A program made the translations under genes and the position numbers. Shown here in pieces: positions 17,186 through 26,202 of a stretch of 64,000 nt of DNA. The notes below the pieces were generated by a model. That model worked only from the letters and a program-made list of their open reading frames with translations. It made no database searches and was not told where the DNA came from. How positions within the stretch are numbered: the stretch's first letter is position 1; each line of letters opens with the position of its first letter. The stretch is from SP5GCR1 sp965199685. GTDB lineage: Bacteria > Pseudomonadota > Gammaproteobacteria > Poriferisulfidales > Oxydemutatoraceae. The stretch spans positions 1,984,001 to 2,048,000 of the forward strand of contig OZ241323.1 of the NCBI GenBank assembly GCA_965199685.1. Direction: 5' to 3'.

Positions 17186-20026
17186 TTAGCCAGTATTGCG
17201 CATACCCGACGCAATTGCGCTTATGGAGCGTAGCACAAGTTCCAGATATTCGCTTTCCTCGTTGTGTGCTTCGGCAAGCTGCTGCGTACGACGATATTTT
17301 TTAAGCAACATAATTTGTATGTAATTAATGGGTCGTATATAGGGTTCTCGCCTTTGTAGCGAAAGCATCAAAGAAGTCTGATGTTCTAGCAATTTTTCAC
17401 AGCCACTAATTTGCAACACATAATCAACTGTTTTGTGGTACTCGGCTTCAATAATCTTAAATATTCGCATGGCATTTTCTTGGTCGGAACATAAGTGCGC
17501 ATACTCTTCGGCAATATCCATATTAGCCTTAGCCAACGCCATCTGCACATTTTCCATCAAGCTATGGAAAAAAGGCCATTCTTTATAAAGGCTTCTCAGT
17601 TTTTCCATATTCTCAGCCTTGCCTGCCACAAAATCCCCAAGTGCACTACCAATGCCGTACCAAGCCGGAAGTGTATGGCGGGATAAAGACCAACCGAATA
17701 CCCACGGTATTGCCCGTATAGATTGACGCGACCGATCGGCACTACGACGATGCGTGGGACGAGACCCAATATTCATTTGACCGATTTCAACAACTGGTGT
17801 CGCTTCGTAAAAATAATCGGATATACCCTCAGTATTATCAGTGAGATCACGATAGTAACGCTCACCCGAATCGGATAGTTGAGACATGATTTCCAAGTGT
17901 TCCTGCTCGTCTCTGGGTTTGGACGAAAGATCAAAGGTATGTGATGTGGCTAGATGCTGGCTTGCATTTATTAGTCCAGCAATCGCGGTAGATAAGTGAT
18001 AAACCGCAGCCTCTCGCTTGCTGTATTTATAAGACAATACCTCGCCCTGCTCAGTAATTTTAATTTGACCGTTCACCGTGCCGGGGGGTTGTGAGGTAAT
18101 TGCTTCGTAAGTCGGTCCGCCACCGCGCCCAATAGTGCCGCCGCGTCCATGAAACAAGCGGCAGGTAATCCTATATTTGATCATCAAACCAATGATGCTC
18201 TTCTGCGCCTGGTATAGCTGCCATTTAGATGCAAGAATACCGCCGTCCTTACACGAGTCAGAATAACCCAACATAACCTCTTGCAAGCCACTAGAAACCT
18301 GCAGGAGTTTGTTGTAGACCGGATTGCCGAATAAGTCTTCCAGTATGTCTTTGGTGCGCGACAAATCATCTATCGTTTCGAACAATGGTGAAACATTGAT
18401 ATTGCAATAAAAATTGCCATCCGAATTTTTTCCGACCAAACCGTTAATTTTAGCTAGAAGAATAACCTCCAATACATCGCTGGCGTTGTGCGTCATAGAT
18501 ACAACATAGTTGCCGATAGCCTTGGGACTAATCTCGTCAAGCACTTTCACTATGCATTCAAAGACTTCCAAAATACGTTTTGCGTGATCGCTCAGGCGGC
18601 CTTTGTCAACGATTAGCTCGCCACCCTCATCTATTTTCTTGCTTAGATAATCTGCCTTTTGCGCTGCAGTCATTGACGAATAGTCGGAACATCCCCATTG
18701 TTTTGCTATCTCATCTATCGCCATCGCGTGTTGCTTGGATTCGTCTCTGACATCCAATCGTGCCAGATAAAAACCGAAGGTCTCAACCAAACGGATCAGA
18801 TCTTTCAACTCGGCTTCGGCAATAATACGATCACCGTGATGAAATAAGGACTCGGATATTGACCTTAAATCATCAAGCATCTCGGATTCGTATCGGTACG
18901 CATACTTTTCGTCGTCGACACTCGGGTCCTTGTCTTTAATCAAACGCAATTTGCATCGCAAGCGGTAAAGGACGATCGATAATTTGTAGCGATAAGGTTC
19001 CTTAACAAAATTATATCCGGTATCCTTATATGCTTTTTCTAGCAAACCTTCTTGCTTATCCTTCTGTTGCTCATGTATAAAATCCTCGGAAAGGTCTACT
19101 AGGTTGATTGAGTGCGTCAAAATGCCTATAAGTTTTTCAACGCAAGTTATATAGTGTTCAATTATTACTGTAGATTGTAGTTTCACGGTGTTTATAGTCA
19201 CCGCCGGTGTTACATAGGGATTACCGTCTCTATCGCCGCCGATCCACGAACCGAAATTAATAAAACTAGGAATTGTTATTTCCTCTTCCGGATAAACTTC
19301 GGCAATTGCAGTTTCCAACATTCTATATACTCGAGGCACGGTTTCGAATAGCGAGGTTTTGTAATAATAGAGTCCGTTGTTAACCTCTAATTCAACGCTA
19401 GGCTTGCTCAAGCGAACCTCTTCGGTTTTCCACAAAATCTGTATGTCGTGAAATAACTTATGTGCCAGATATTCTCTTTCTTCCCTTCCTTCCCTGCTAT
19501 ATAGGTTTTTTTCCATTTGCTGGGAATTTTCAAAGATACGTTTTTGCAGTTGCAGGATCGTGCGCCGCGTCGCTTCGGTCGGGTGCGCAGTAAAAACAGG
19601 TATATATTTTAGTTTGTTAAAAAGTTTCTGCATGTCGGTAGCTTTAATACCTGCTTTTTTAAGCGATGCGAGCACCGCAATTGGTGTGCCAACCTCTAAA
19701 CTCGATTCGCCGACCGATGATAGACGCCGGTGGACACCTTTATATTGACTAATCTCCTCTGCAATATTCGCTAAATTGAAATATGTGGAAAAAGCCCGAA
19801 TAATCGTAAAAATCATATCCGGCTCTAAGTTGTTGATTAAGGCAACAATGTTTCGGGCTTTTTTATCGTCTTGCTTTTTGCTAAGACCGATGAATTCCTT
19901 GCGCAATCTTTCTATGGTTCTGAATGTATACGCATCGTTATTTTCCCTAATAACATTACCTAGCATTCGGCCTAATAACTTGACACGAGCTCGTAGATGA
20001 CGGTCGTCGGACATAATAAATGACAT
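17186..20026 (-). CDS. ppc: Phosphoenolpyruvate carboxylase
   Basis: Carboxylates PEP with bicarbonate to oxaloacetate, refilling the TCA cycle. Conserved pieces are VFTAHPTEATRRTIL with the catalytic His, GSWIGGDRDGNPYVT, the FHGRGGTIGRGGGPTYEAI loop, GWSLSRHTLPAWYGIG, and the C-terminal SAIASGMRNTG that binds the allosteric aspartate. The 946 residues are slightly longer than E. coli Ppc. The start is ATG 20024-20026, or four codons later. It follows three fucosyltransferase-like genes on the same strand, and copies of its first codons and leader recur between those genes. Confidence 0.96.
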   Translation of the reverse strand: MSFIMSDDRHLRARVKLLGRMLGNVIRENNDAYTFRTIERLRKEFIGLSKKQDDKKARNIVALINNLEPDMIFTIIRAFSTYFNLANIAEEISQYKGVHRRLSSVGESSLEVGTPIAVLASLKKAGIKATDMQKLFNKLKYIPVFTAHPTEATRRTILQLQKRIFENSQQMEKNLYSREGREEREYLAHKLFHDIQILWKTEEVRLSKPSVELEVNNGLYYYKTSLFETVPRVYRMLETAIAEVYPEEEITIPSFINFGSWIGGDRDGNPYVTPAVTINTVKLQSTVIIEHYITCVEKLIGILTHSINLVDLSEDFIHEQQKDKQEGLLEKAYKDTGYNFVKEPYRYKLSIVLYRLRCKLRLIKDKDPSVDDEKYAYRYESEMLDDLRSISESLFHHGDRIIAEAELKDLIRLVETFGFYLARLDVRDESKQHAMAIDEIAKQWGCSDYSSMTAAQKADYLSKKIDEGGELIVDKGRLSDHAKRILEVFECIVKVLDEISPKAIGNYVVSMTHNASDVLEVILLAKINGLVGKNSDGNFYCNINVSPLFETIDDLSRTKDILEDLFGNPVYNKLLQVSSGLQEVMLGYSDSCKDGGILASKWQLYQAQKSIIGLMIKYRITCRLFHGRGGTIGRGGGPTYEAITSQPPGTVNGQIKITEQGEVLSYKYSKREAAVYHLSTAIAGLINASQHLATSHTFDLSSKPRDEQEHLEIMSQLSDSGERYYRDLTDNTEGISDYFYEATPVVEIGQMNIGSRPTHRRSADRSRQSIRAIPWVFGWSLSRHTLPAWYGIGSALGDFVAGKAENMEKLRSLYKEWPFFHSLMENVQMALAKANMDIAEEYAHLCSDQENAMRIFKIIEAEYHKTVDYVLQISGCEKLLEHQTSLMLSLQRREPYIRPINYIQIMLLKKYRRTQQLAEAHNEESEYLELVLRSISAIASGMRNTG

Positions 20027-20084
20027 AGTAGAAAATCCTTAAAGCGCATATTTTAACAGACAACGAAATATCTGCTCACGAGAA

Positions 20085-21128
20085 CTAAGAATGCCACTCG
20101 TACTTACCACGCTTTAACGCGGATAAATTAGGAATAGGGAGATAGTTTGGTATGTTTTTATAAAACTTTCTTCTATTATCTAGAGAAATGATCTTGATCT
20201 TAGGGTTAAAGAATCTAAGCACATCTATAAAATACGAACCTGTGGTGTAAATCAGTGAGGCTCTTGACAATACCAAAAGATCTATTAAAGCATCTCGTTT
20301 TTGTTGATTGCCTTTGTATTTAGGTGATTTGTGTAGAGGGGTTTTATCATCAGATCGTTGAATATCTCTGCTAAAAACCCGACCGGGGAATGTAGCTTGC
20401 ATTTGATCAATAAATTGTGATTGATCGGAACAAGCAAGAATACTACTATGGTCGTCTAAAACCTCTTTAAGATAGGCAATATAATTCTCTATTTCTATCA
20501 CCCTAGATGTAGCATGTGTTCTCGTGTCGGTTCCACGATAATGAACAGCTAGCCAGTCTCCTCGCAAATTATTATTAATCCATGCATCGGCTTGCTGTTG
20601 AAGTTCCTCTTTGATTTTTAGCTTTGAAATTATTTTATATCCGTAATCGGAAGGAATTTTAGCCCTTGCATAATATGTTAATACTTCAGGAGCTTTGACA
20701 TTTGTAGGATTTCTCATAATTTTACGATGCTTTTCTCTTGAAAGTTCTAATTCAGAATTTTCAAAGAGGTCATTGCGCTTAATAAACGCGAAACCCACAT
20801 TGATTTTTATTTTTTCACAGAACCATTTGATTCCGATTATTAAATAAAGCATTGTTGATATGGAATTCCCTCTTACTTTTGCAAAAACAAAACGTTTCTT
20901 ATTGACAAGATATTTATTGCTTAAAACAAAGTCTTGCGAACGACAAAAGCATCTTTTGATTACTGGAAACCGGTCTTTAATTCGGGGTTGATATATCCCA
21001 AACTCTAGATATGTATTTCTCTTAAACTCATAAATAGATAGCTCGTACTTAAACAAGTGGAACAAAATATGACCGACCCAAATCCAACGCTTAATTTTTT
21101 GCTTCAGATTAGGGGTTTTCTGAGACAT
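20085..21128 (-). CDS. Fucosyltransferase-like protein, copy 1
   Basis: 347 residues without a signal peptide. The motif HYRGTD (His196, Arg198, Asp201) resembles the HxRxxD donor-site motif of the GT11/GT23/protein O-fucosyltransferase superfamily. Later blocks, ACSDQSQF (232-239) and SRASLIYTTGSYF (288-300), fit a GT-B nucleotide-sugar site. It probably transfers a sugar, perhaps fucose, to a surface glycan; the acceptor is unknown. It is one of three tandem paralogues on the minus strand and lies 58 bases upstream of ppc. The N-terminal 60 residues are the most variable part between copies. Confidence 0.7.
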   Translation of the reverse strand: MSQKTPNLKQKIKRWIWVGHILFHLFKYELSIYEFKRNTYLEFGIYQPRIKDRFPVIKRCFCRSQDFVLSNKYLVNKKRFVFAKVRGNSISTMLYLIIGIKWFCEKIKINVGFAFIKRNDLFENSELELSREKHRKIMRNPTNVKAPEVLTYYARAKIPSDYGYKIISKLKIKEELQQQADAWINNNLRGDWLAVHYRGTDTRTHATSRVIEIENYIAYLKEVLDDHSSILACSDQSQFIDQMQATFPGRVFSRDIQRSDDKTPLHKSPKYKGNQQKRDALIDLLVLSRASLIYTTGSYFIDVLRFFNPKIKIISLDNRRKFYKNIPNYLPIPNLSALKRGKYEWHS

Positions 21129-21231
21129 CTTATACTACGATAGAATATATTATGATTCCAACAATTTATACTGACTTGAATGACATAGTAGAAAAATCTT
21201 AAAACGTTTATTTTAGCAGACAACAAAATAT
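21129..21231. repeat. Duplicated intergenic unit containing a ppc-leader copy
   Basis: The bases 21177-21231 repeat 20023-20075: AATGACATAGTAGAAAA, the AAACGTTTATTTTAGCAGACAAC stretch and AAATAT. The ATGTCATT at their start is the beginning of the ppc frame. The same unit occurs at 22532-22592. It marks the boundary of the tandem duplication. A mobile element follows directly. Confidence 0.75.
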
Positions 21232-21428
21232 GGGGTTGTTGAAAAAGTATTTCATGCACCGTAGGGGAGGGCTAACATGGGGCTGTTGAAAAATAGAACC
21301 GCCGATTGAGCCAGTAGGTCAATCGGCGTAACATTGTTCAGAACCTTAACAACCACCCCGTCAGGCTTCGCCTGCCACCCCTCCAAAGGAGGGGAATGTA
21401 CTAATGCAGACACTTTTTCAACAGACCC
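21232..21428. mobile_element. MITE-like 197-bp element with a known empty site
   Basis: Left end GGGGTTGTTGAAAAAGT, right end complementary to GGGTCTGTTGAAAAAGT. It interrupts the repeated unit GACAACGAAATATCTGCTCA, which is uninterrupted at about 20058-20080 and 22573-22593. ATAT occurs once in the empty sites and on both sides of the element. It carries the CGCCGATTGA hairpin and the CAGGCTTCGCCTG piece and has no coding capacity. Confidence 0.85.
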
Positions 21429-21446
21429 GATATTTGCTCATGAGAA

Positions 21447-22481
21447 CTAAGAACCCCTCTTGTACTTGCCATGCTTTAACGCAGATAAATTAGGAATAGG
21501 AATATAGTTCGGTATGTTTTTATAAAATTTTCTTCTATTATCTAGAGAAATAATCTTGATCTCAGGGTTAAGAAATCTAAGCACATCTATAAAATACGAA
21601 CCTGTGGTATAAACCAGTGAGGCTCTTGATAATACCAAAAGATCTATTAAAGCATCCTGTTTTTGTTGATTGCCTTGGTATTTAGATTTTTTGTGTAGGG
21701 GGGTTTTATCATCGGATCGTTGAATATCTCTACTAAAAACCCGACCAGGAAATGTGGCGTGTATTTGATCAATAAATTGTGATTGATCGGAACAAGCAAG
21801 AATACTACTGTGGTCGTCTAAAATCCCTTTAAGATAGGCAATATAATTCTCTATTTCTATTCTTCTAAATTTACTCGTGTCGGTTCCACGATAATGAACA
21901 GCTAGCCAGTCTCCTCGCAAATTATTATTAGTCCAGGCATCAGCCTGCCGTTGAAGCTCTTCTTTGATTTTTAGCTTTGAGATGATTTTATGTCCGTAAT
22001 CGGAAGGAATCTTAGCCCTTGCATAATATATTAATACTTGAGTAGCTTTGACATTTATAGGAGCTTCCAAAATTTCACGATGTTTTTTTCTCGAAAGTTC
22101 TAATTCAGAATTTTCAAAAAAGTTATCGTAATTGATAAATGCAAAACCCACATTGATTTTTATCTTTTCGCAAAACCATTTAACCCCGATCATTAAACAA
22201 AGCATTGTTGATACGGGATGCCCTCTTACTTTTGCAAAAACAGAGTGTTTCTTATTGATAAGGTGCTTATTGTCTTTAACAAAGCTCCGCAAACGAGGAA
22301 AGAATTTTTTAATTCCTGAAAATCGGCTTTTAATTCGTAGCCGCTTTTTCCTCTTCGACCCTGCAGCACCTCTCCTGAAAGTTACAATACACAGCTTATA
22401 CTTGAGCGCATGTAATAAAATATGACCAACCCAAATCCAACGTTTAATTTTTTGTTTAAGATTAGGGGTCTTCTGAGACAT
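21447..22481 (-). CDS. Fucosyltransferase-like protein, copy 2
   Basis: 344 residues, closely similar to the copies on either side from about residue 75 onward. It keeps HYRGTD, ACSDQSQFIDQ and SRASLVYTTGSYF. It differs in the N-terminal section, which has a basic GAAGSKRKKRLRIKSR stretch in place of the KRNTYLEFG block of the others, and lacks three residues after HYRGTDT. Divergence there while the catalytic region stays intact suggests acceptor or partner specialisation (inference). It is separated from copy 1 by a mobile element. Confidence 0.7.
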   Translation of the reverse strand: MSQKTPNLKQKIKRWIWVGHILLHALKYKLCIVTFRRGAAGSKRKKRLRIKSRFSGIKKFFPRLRSFVKDNKHLINKKHSVFAKVRGHPVSTMLCLMIGVKWFCEKIKINVGFAFINYDNFFENSELELSRKKHREILEAPINVKATQVLIYYARAKIPSDYGHKIISKLKIKEELQRQADAWTNNNLRGDWLAVHYRGTDTSKFRRIEIENYIAYLKGILDDHSSILACSDQSQFIDQIHATFPGRVFSRDIQRSDDKTPLHKKSKYQGNQQKQDALIDLLVLSRASLVYTTGSYFIDVLRFLNPEIKIISLDNRRKFYKNIPNYIPIPNLSALKHGKYKRGS

Positions 22482-22598
22482 CTGGTACTACGATGGAATA
22501 GGATTATAACTGCAACAATTTATACTGCTTTCAATGACGCAGTAGAAAATCCTTAAAGCGCATATTTTAGCAGACAACGAAATCTCTGCTCATGAGAG

Positions 22599-23642
22599 CT
22601 AAGAACTCCTCTTGTACTTGCCATGCTTTAACGCAGATAAATTAGGAATAGAGAGATAGTTCGGTATGTTTTTATAAAATTTTCCTCTGTTGTCTAAAGA
22701 AATGATCTTGATCTCAGGATTTAAGAATCTAAGCACATCTATGAAATACGAACCTGTGGTGTAAATCAGTGAGGCTCTTGACAATACCAAAAGATCTATT
22801 AAAGCATCTCGTTTTTGCTGATCGCCTGCGTATTTAGATCTTCTGTGCAAGGGGTTTCTATCATCAGATCGTTGAATATCTCTGCTAAAAACCCGACCAG
22901 GAAATGCAGCGTGTATTTGATCAATAAATTGTGATTGATCCGAACAAGCAAAAATATTACTGTGGTCGTCTAAAACCTCCTTAAGATAGGCAATATAATT
23001 CTCTATTTTTATCACTCTATATTTAGCAGCTTTTCTCGTGTCGGTTCCACGATAATGAACAGCTAGCCAATCTCCTCGCAAGTTATTATTAGCCCATGCA
23101 TCGGCTTGTTGTTGAAGTTCTTCTTTGACTTTTAGTTCTGAAATTATTTTATGTCCGTACTCGGAAGGAATTATAACTCTTGCGCAATGTATTAATAATT
23201 GAGCTGCTTTGACATTTGTAGGATTTTCCATAATTTTACGATGCTTTTCTCTTGAAAGTTCTAATTCAGAATTTTCAAAGAGGTCATTGCGCTTAATAAA
23301 TGCGAAACCCACATTGATTTGTATTTTTTCACAAAACCATTTGATGCCAAGCATTAAATAAAGCATTGTCGATATGGAATTCCCTCTTACTTTTGCAAAA
23401 ACAAAACGGTTCTTATTAATTAGATGCTTGTTGTGTACGACAAAGTTCCGCGAATAAAAAAAGAATTCTTTAATTATTGAAAACCAGACTTTAATTCGCG
23501 GGCGAACTATCCCCAACTCTAGATATGTATTCCTCTTAAACTCATAAATACACAGTTCGCACTTAAGTGAATGGAATAAAATATAAGCAACCCAAATCCA
23601 ACGCTTAGTTTTTTGCTTCAGATTAGGGGTTTTCTTAGACAT
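22599..23642 (-). CDS. Fucosyltransferase-like protein, copy 3
   Basis: 347 residues, with the same HYRGTD, ACSDQSQF and SRASLIYTTGSYF motifs. Its N-terminus (KRNTYLELGIVRPRIK) is closer to copy 1 than copy 2. It is the first gene of the minus-strand series copy 3, copy 2, copy 1, ppc. Upstream, 23643-23805 is AT-rich and must hold promoters for this series and for the divergent antiporter operon; I see no clear hexamer pair. Confidence 0.7.
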   Translation of the reverse strand: MSKKTPNLKQKTKRWIWVAYILFHSLKCELCIYEFKRNTYLELGIVRPRIKVWFSIIKEFFFYSRNFVVHNKHLINKNRFVFAKVRGNSISTMLYLMLGIKWFCEKIQINVGFAFIKRNDLFENSELELSREKHRKIMENPTNVKAAQLLIHCARVIIPSEYGHKIISELKVKEELQQQADAWANNNLRGDWLAVHYRGTDTRKAAKYRVIKIENYIAYLKEVLDDHSNIFACSDQSQFIDQIHAAFPGRVFSRDIQRSDDRNPLHRRSKYAGDQQKRDALIDLLVLSRASLIYTTGSYFIDVLRFLNPEIKIISLDNRGKFYKNIPNYLSIPNLSALKHGKYKRSS

Positions 23643-23805
23643 TTGATACTACGATAGAATAGATTATGACTATAATAATTTATACTGCCTTTCATGTCAG
23701 CTACGAAAAACTTAAATATAGAAGGTTGCCGTAAATACTTTATACTTAGTTGATGATGAACAAACTTAATTATAGCAAATAAACCAAAATAGACTAAAAG
23801 ATCTT

Positions 23806-24288
23806 ATGCGCGCACAGTTCCTCATTGCTATATTACTCTTTATTTTCTGGTTGATACTATCGGGACACTATAGCCCGTTACTGATTACGATTGGTATTGC
23901 AAGTGTGATATTTGTTGTCTATTTATCAACGCGTATGCGCGTCATAGGCACTGGTGAACATCGCCTGACACTCTATCTGAGGCTACCTGTCTATGCCGTT
24001 TGGCTAACTTGGCAAATAATTCTAAGCAATCTGCAAGTAGCATATAGAATCGTGCATCCACGCCTACCTATAAAGCCTCAATATATGAAAGTAAAACTCG
24101 CTGGTGACCACCCTTTATTACATCTAATACACGCGAACTCAATCACGCTTACTCCCGGTACTATCAGTGTGGATATTGAAGACGGTTTTATACATGTACA
24201 CGCGTTAAGCGATGCGAATGTCCGCGATCTGCTCGATGGAAAAATGACGGAAAAAATACTATGGCTACAAGGAAAGCATGATGATTGA
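23806..24288 (+). CDS. mrpE: Mrp-type antiporter subunit E
   Basis: First gene of the antiporter operon. 160 residues with two to three membrane helices at the start, then LPVYAVWLTWQIILSNLQVAYRIVHPR and the block HANSITLTPGTISVDIEDGFIHVHAL, both diagnostic of MrpE/MnhE. The protein is an accessory membrane subunit. Its end overlaps mrpF by 11 bases. Confidence 0.92.
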   Translation: MRAQFLIAILLFIFWLILSGHYSPLLITIGIASVIFVVYLSTRMRVIGTGEHRLTLYLRLPVYAVWLTWQIILSNLQVAYRIVHPRLPIKPQYMKVKLAGDHPLLHLIHANSITLTPGTISVDIEDGFIHVHALSDANVRDLLDGKMTEKILWLQGKHDD

Positions 24289-24580
24289 AGTGATAGCCTT
24301 CATGTTGTTACTTGCGATGTCGCTGGTTCTATGGCACGCTGCCGTTGCCCGACAGATATTCGACCAAGTGCTTGCAATCAATACTTTCGGTACGATCACC
24401 ATATTATTGATAGTCGTTATTGGGGTGCTGTCGGGACGCGATTATTTCATAGACATCGCATTGTTGTACGCATTAGTCAATTTTGTAAGCATCGTTACCT
24501 TGTTGAGGCTTTTTGATAAGAAAGGGCGAAGTTGGTTATCATTCTCCCAAACCAAGCACGAGAAAGCACCCAATGATTGA
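24278..24580 (+). CDS. mrpF: Mrp-type antiporter subunit F
   Basis: 100 residues with three predicted helices and the family block DQVLAINTFGTITILLIVVIG followed by FIDIALLYALVNFVSIVTLLR. The start ATG ATG at 24278 lies inside mrpE. Its stop overlaps the mrpG start. Small hydrophobic subunits F and G pack together at the end of the Mrp complex in known structures. Confidence 0.9.
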   Translation: MMIEVIAFMLLLAMSLVLWHAAVARQIFDQVLAINTFGTITILLIVVIGVLSGRDYFIDIALLYALVNFVSIVTLLRLFDKKGRSWLSFSQTKHEKAPND

Positions 24581-24854
24581 GATAATAAGTTGGGGTTTTG
24601 CCATAACCGGCAGCATACTCATAGTCATTGGTGCCGTGGGTATGTTACGCATGCCGGATTTTGAAACTCGCTCGCACGCCGCAAGCCTCGTAGATGTATT
24701 AGGTGCATCGCTGATTGTAATCTCAGTGATGTTGCATTATGGCTGGTCTATAGTCTCTCTGAAACTCGCGTTGATCATATTGTTCTTAGTGATCACCTCT
24801 CCGGTTGCGATACACGCACTGTTCAATATCCACCAATCTAAAACGCCAGAATGA
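24573..24854 (+). CDS. mrpG: Mrp-type antiporter subunit G
   Basis: 93 residues from ATG 24573, with three helices and the signature GAVGMLRMPDFETRSHAAS, typical of MrpG/MnhG. A longer frame from 24513 would run through most of the end of mrpF and is not needed. The ATGA overlap with the next gene suggests coupled translation. Confidence 0.9.
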   Translation: MIEIISWGFAITGSILIVIGAVGMLRMPDFETRSHAASLVDVLGASLIVISVMLHYGWSIVSLKLALIILFLVITSPVAIHALFNIHQSKTPE

Positions 24855-25399
24855 TGGAAGACTATATCCCGTTGTTGATCTTGTTTCTACTCGTAGTTAC
24901 CGCTTTTATCATCGCACGCACACGTAATCTGTTTTCGGTTGCGTTCCTTGCCGGCATTTTGAGTCTACTGGCAGCATCGCTTTATATGATATTACACGCG
25001 CCCGATGTGGCCTTTACCGAAGCTGCCGTAGGTGCCGGTATTAGCACCGTACTGTTCCTAGAAGCAATCGCTGCGGTAGGAGAAGAGCGAGCTTATGCTT
25101 CAGCAATGAAAATCCCGGCACTCATCTTGTCTTTTGCCGTCGGTGCTTTGGTCTACTACTCCATGCTTGATTTACCCACATTGAGCGATGCAGACTTGGC
25201 ACTGCACGCTTATGTTGCGAGCTATTATTTGGAACATTCAATGGACGATATCGGCATCCCGAATGTGGTGATATCCATATTGGCAAGTTATCGCGGCATG
25301 GATACACTGGGAGAAGTTGCGGTTATTTTCACCGCCGGTGTCGGTGTGTTGATTGTATTGGGTGGTCGTGTAGTTAAAAGGAGACATAATGATCATTAG
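24851..25399 (+). CDS. MbhD/MbhE-like subunit (MrpA C-terminal module)
   Basis: 182 residues. The first half (LFSVAFLAGILSLLAASLYMILHAPDVAFTEAAVG) matches the DUF4040/MbhD domain. The second half has SYRGMDTLGEVAVIFTAGVGV, matching the MbhE region. In classical Mrp operons both are fused to the C-terminus of MrpA; here they form a separate gene, as in group 3-like and membrane-bound hydrogenase arrangements. It overlaps mrpB by 11 bases. Confidence 0.85.
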   Translation: MMEDYIPLLILFLLVVTAFIIARTRNLFSVAFLAGILSLLAASLYMILHAPDVAFTEAAVGAGISTVLFLEAIAAVGEERAYASAMKIPALILSFAVGALVYYSMLDLPTLSDADLALHAYVASYYLEHSMDDIGIPNVVISILASYRGMDTLGEVAVIFTAGVGVLIVLGGRVVKRRHNDH

Positions 25400-25814
25400 A
25401 AAAAATCCGATAATTCGGGAAACCGTACACACTTCGGTGCCGACGATATTGCTCTATGCACTTTATGTGCAATTCCACGGTGAATACGGGCCGGGCGGTG
25501 GTTTTCAAGCTGGTGTGATATTCGCAATCGCGTTGGTGCTTTACGCACTAAGCTATGGAGTGAAAAGGGCGCGCTACGTCATCTCTATACGCACTGCACA
25601 GATATTAGCGAGCTTTGGGCTCAGCCTTTATATTTTGGTCGGCTTTGCGGGCTTGATAATGGGCGGACAGTTTCTAGACTATTCGGTGCTACTAGAGCAA
25701 CCGCTTTCGGCACAACATCTAGGCATCATACTGATTGAACTAGGGGTCGGCATCACCATAGTCGGGGTTGTAATGTTGATATTTTATCTGCTGATGGAGG
25801 AGGTTGACAATTAG
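25389..25814 (+). CDS. mrpB: Mrp-type antiporter subunit B
   Basis: 141 residues, four helices, with the MnhB/MrpB signature FHGEYGPGGGFQAGVIFAIA near the N-terminus. ATG 25389 follows AAAGGAGACATA, a good ribosome-binding site. Confidence 0.92.
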   Translation: MIIRKNPIIRETVHTSVPTILLYALYVQFHGEYGPGGGFQAGVIFAIALVLYALSYGVKRARYVISIRTAQILASFGLSLYILVGFAGLIMGGQFLDYSVLLEQPLSAQHLGIILIELGVGITIVGVVMLIFYLLMEEVDN

Positions 25815-25816
25815 CT

Positions 25817-26170
25817 ATGGATGCTTCCTTGCAGCCTTATATGCACTTGTTGATTGCAACACTTATCGCAGTGGGGCTTTATATTACGATGGCCTACGAT
25901 AACTTGATTAAAAAATTAATCGGCATCGGCATATTGCAAACCTCGGTTTTTATTTTTTTCATATCGGCAAGCACGGTCTTTGGTAGCACCGCACCTTTAT
26001 TAGATCCGGGCTACGATGTTTATGCAAACCCCCTACCCCATGTGTTGATCCTAACCGCTATCGTCGTCAATGTTTCGATGACTGCGGTTGGGCTTGCCTT
26101 GATTATCAAAATAAAAAAATCTTCTTCGGCGGAAACGCAAACGGCACCATCCCAGACCGAAAAGAATTAA
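25817..26170 (+). CDS. mrpC: Mrp-type antiporter subunit C (NuoK-like)
   Basis: 117 residues with three helices, related to NuoK of complex I. LTAIVVNVSMTAVGLALIIKI is the conserved C-terminal helix and LPHVLILTAIVV contains the family's small-residue pattern. The start lies two bases after the mrpB stop. Confidence 0.9.
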   Translation: MDASLQPYMHLLIATLIAVGLYITMAYDNLIKKLIGIGILQTSVFIFFISASTVFGSTAPLLDPGYDVYANPLPHVLILTAIVVNVSMTAVGLALIIKIKKSSSAETQTAPSQTEKN

Positions 26171-26202
26171 ACCTCCGATTAGGAAACATTCACTAAACTC
26201 TG

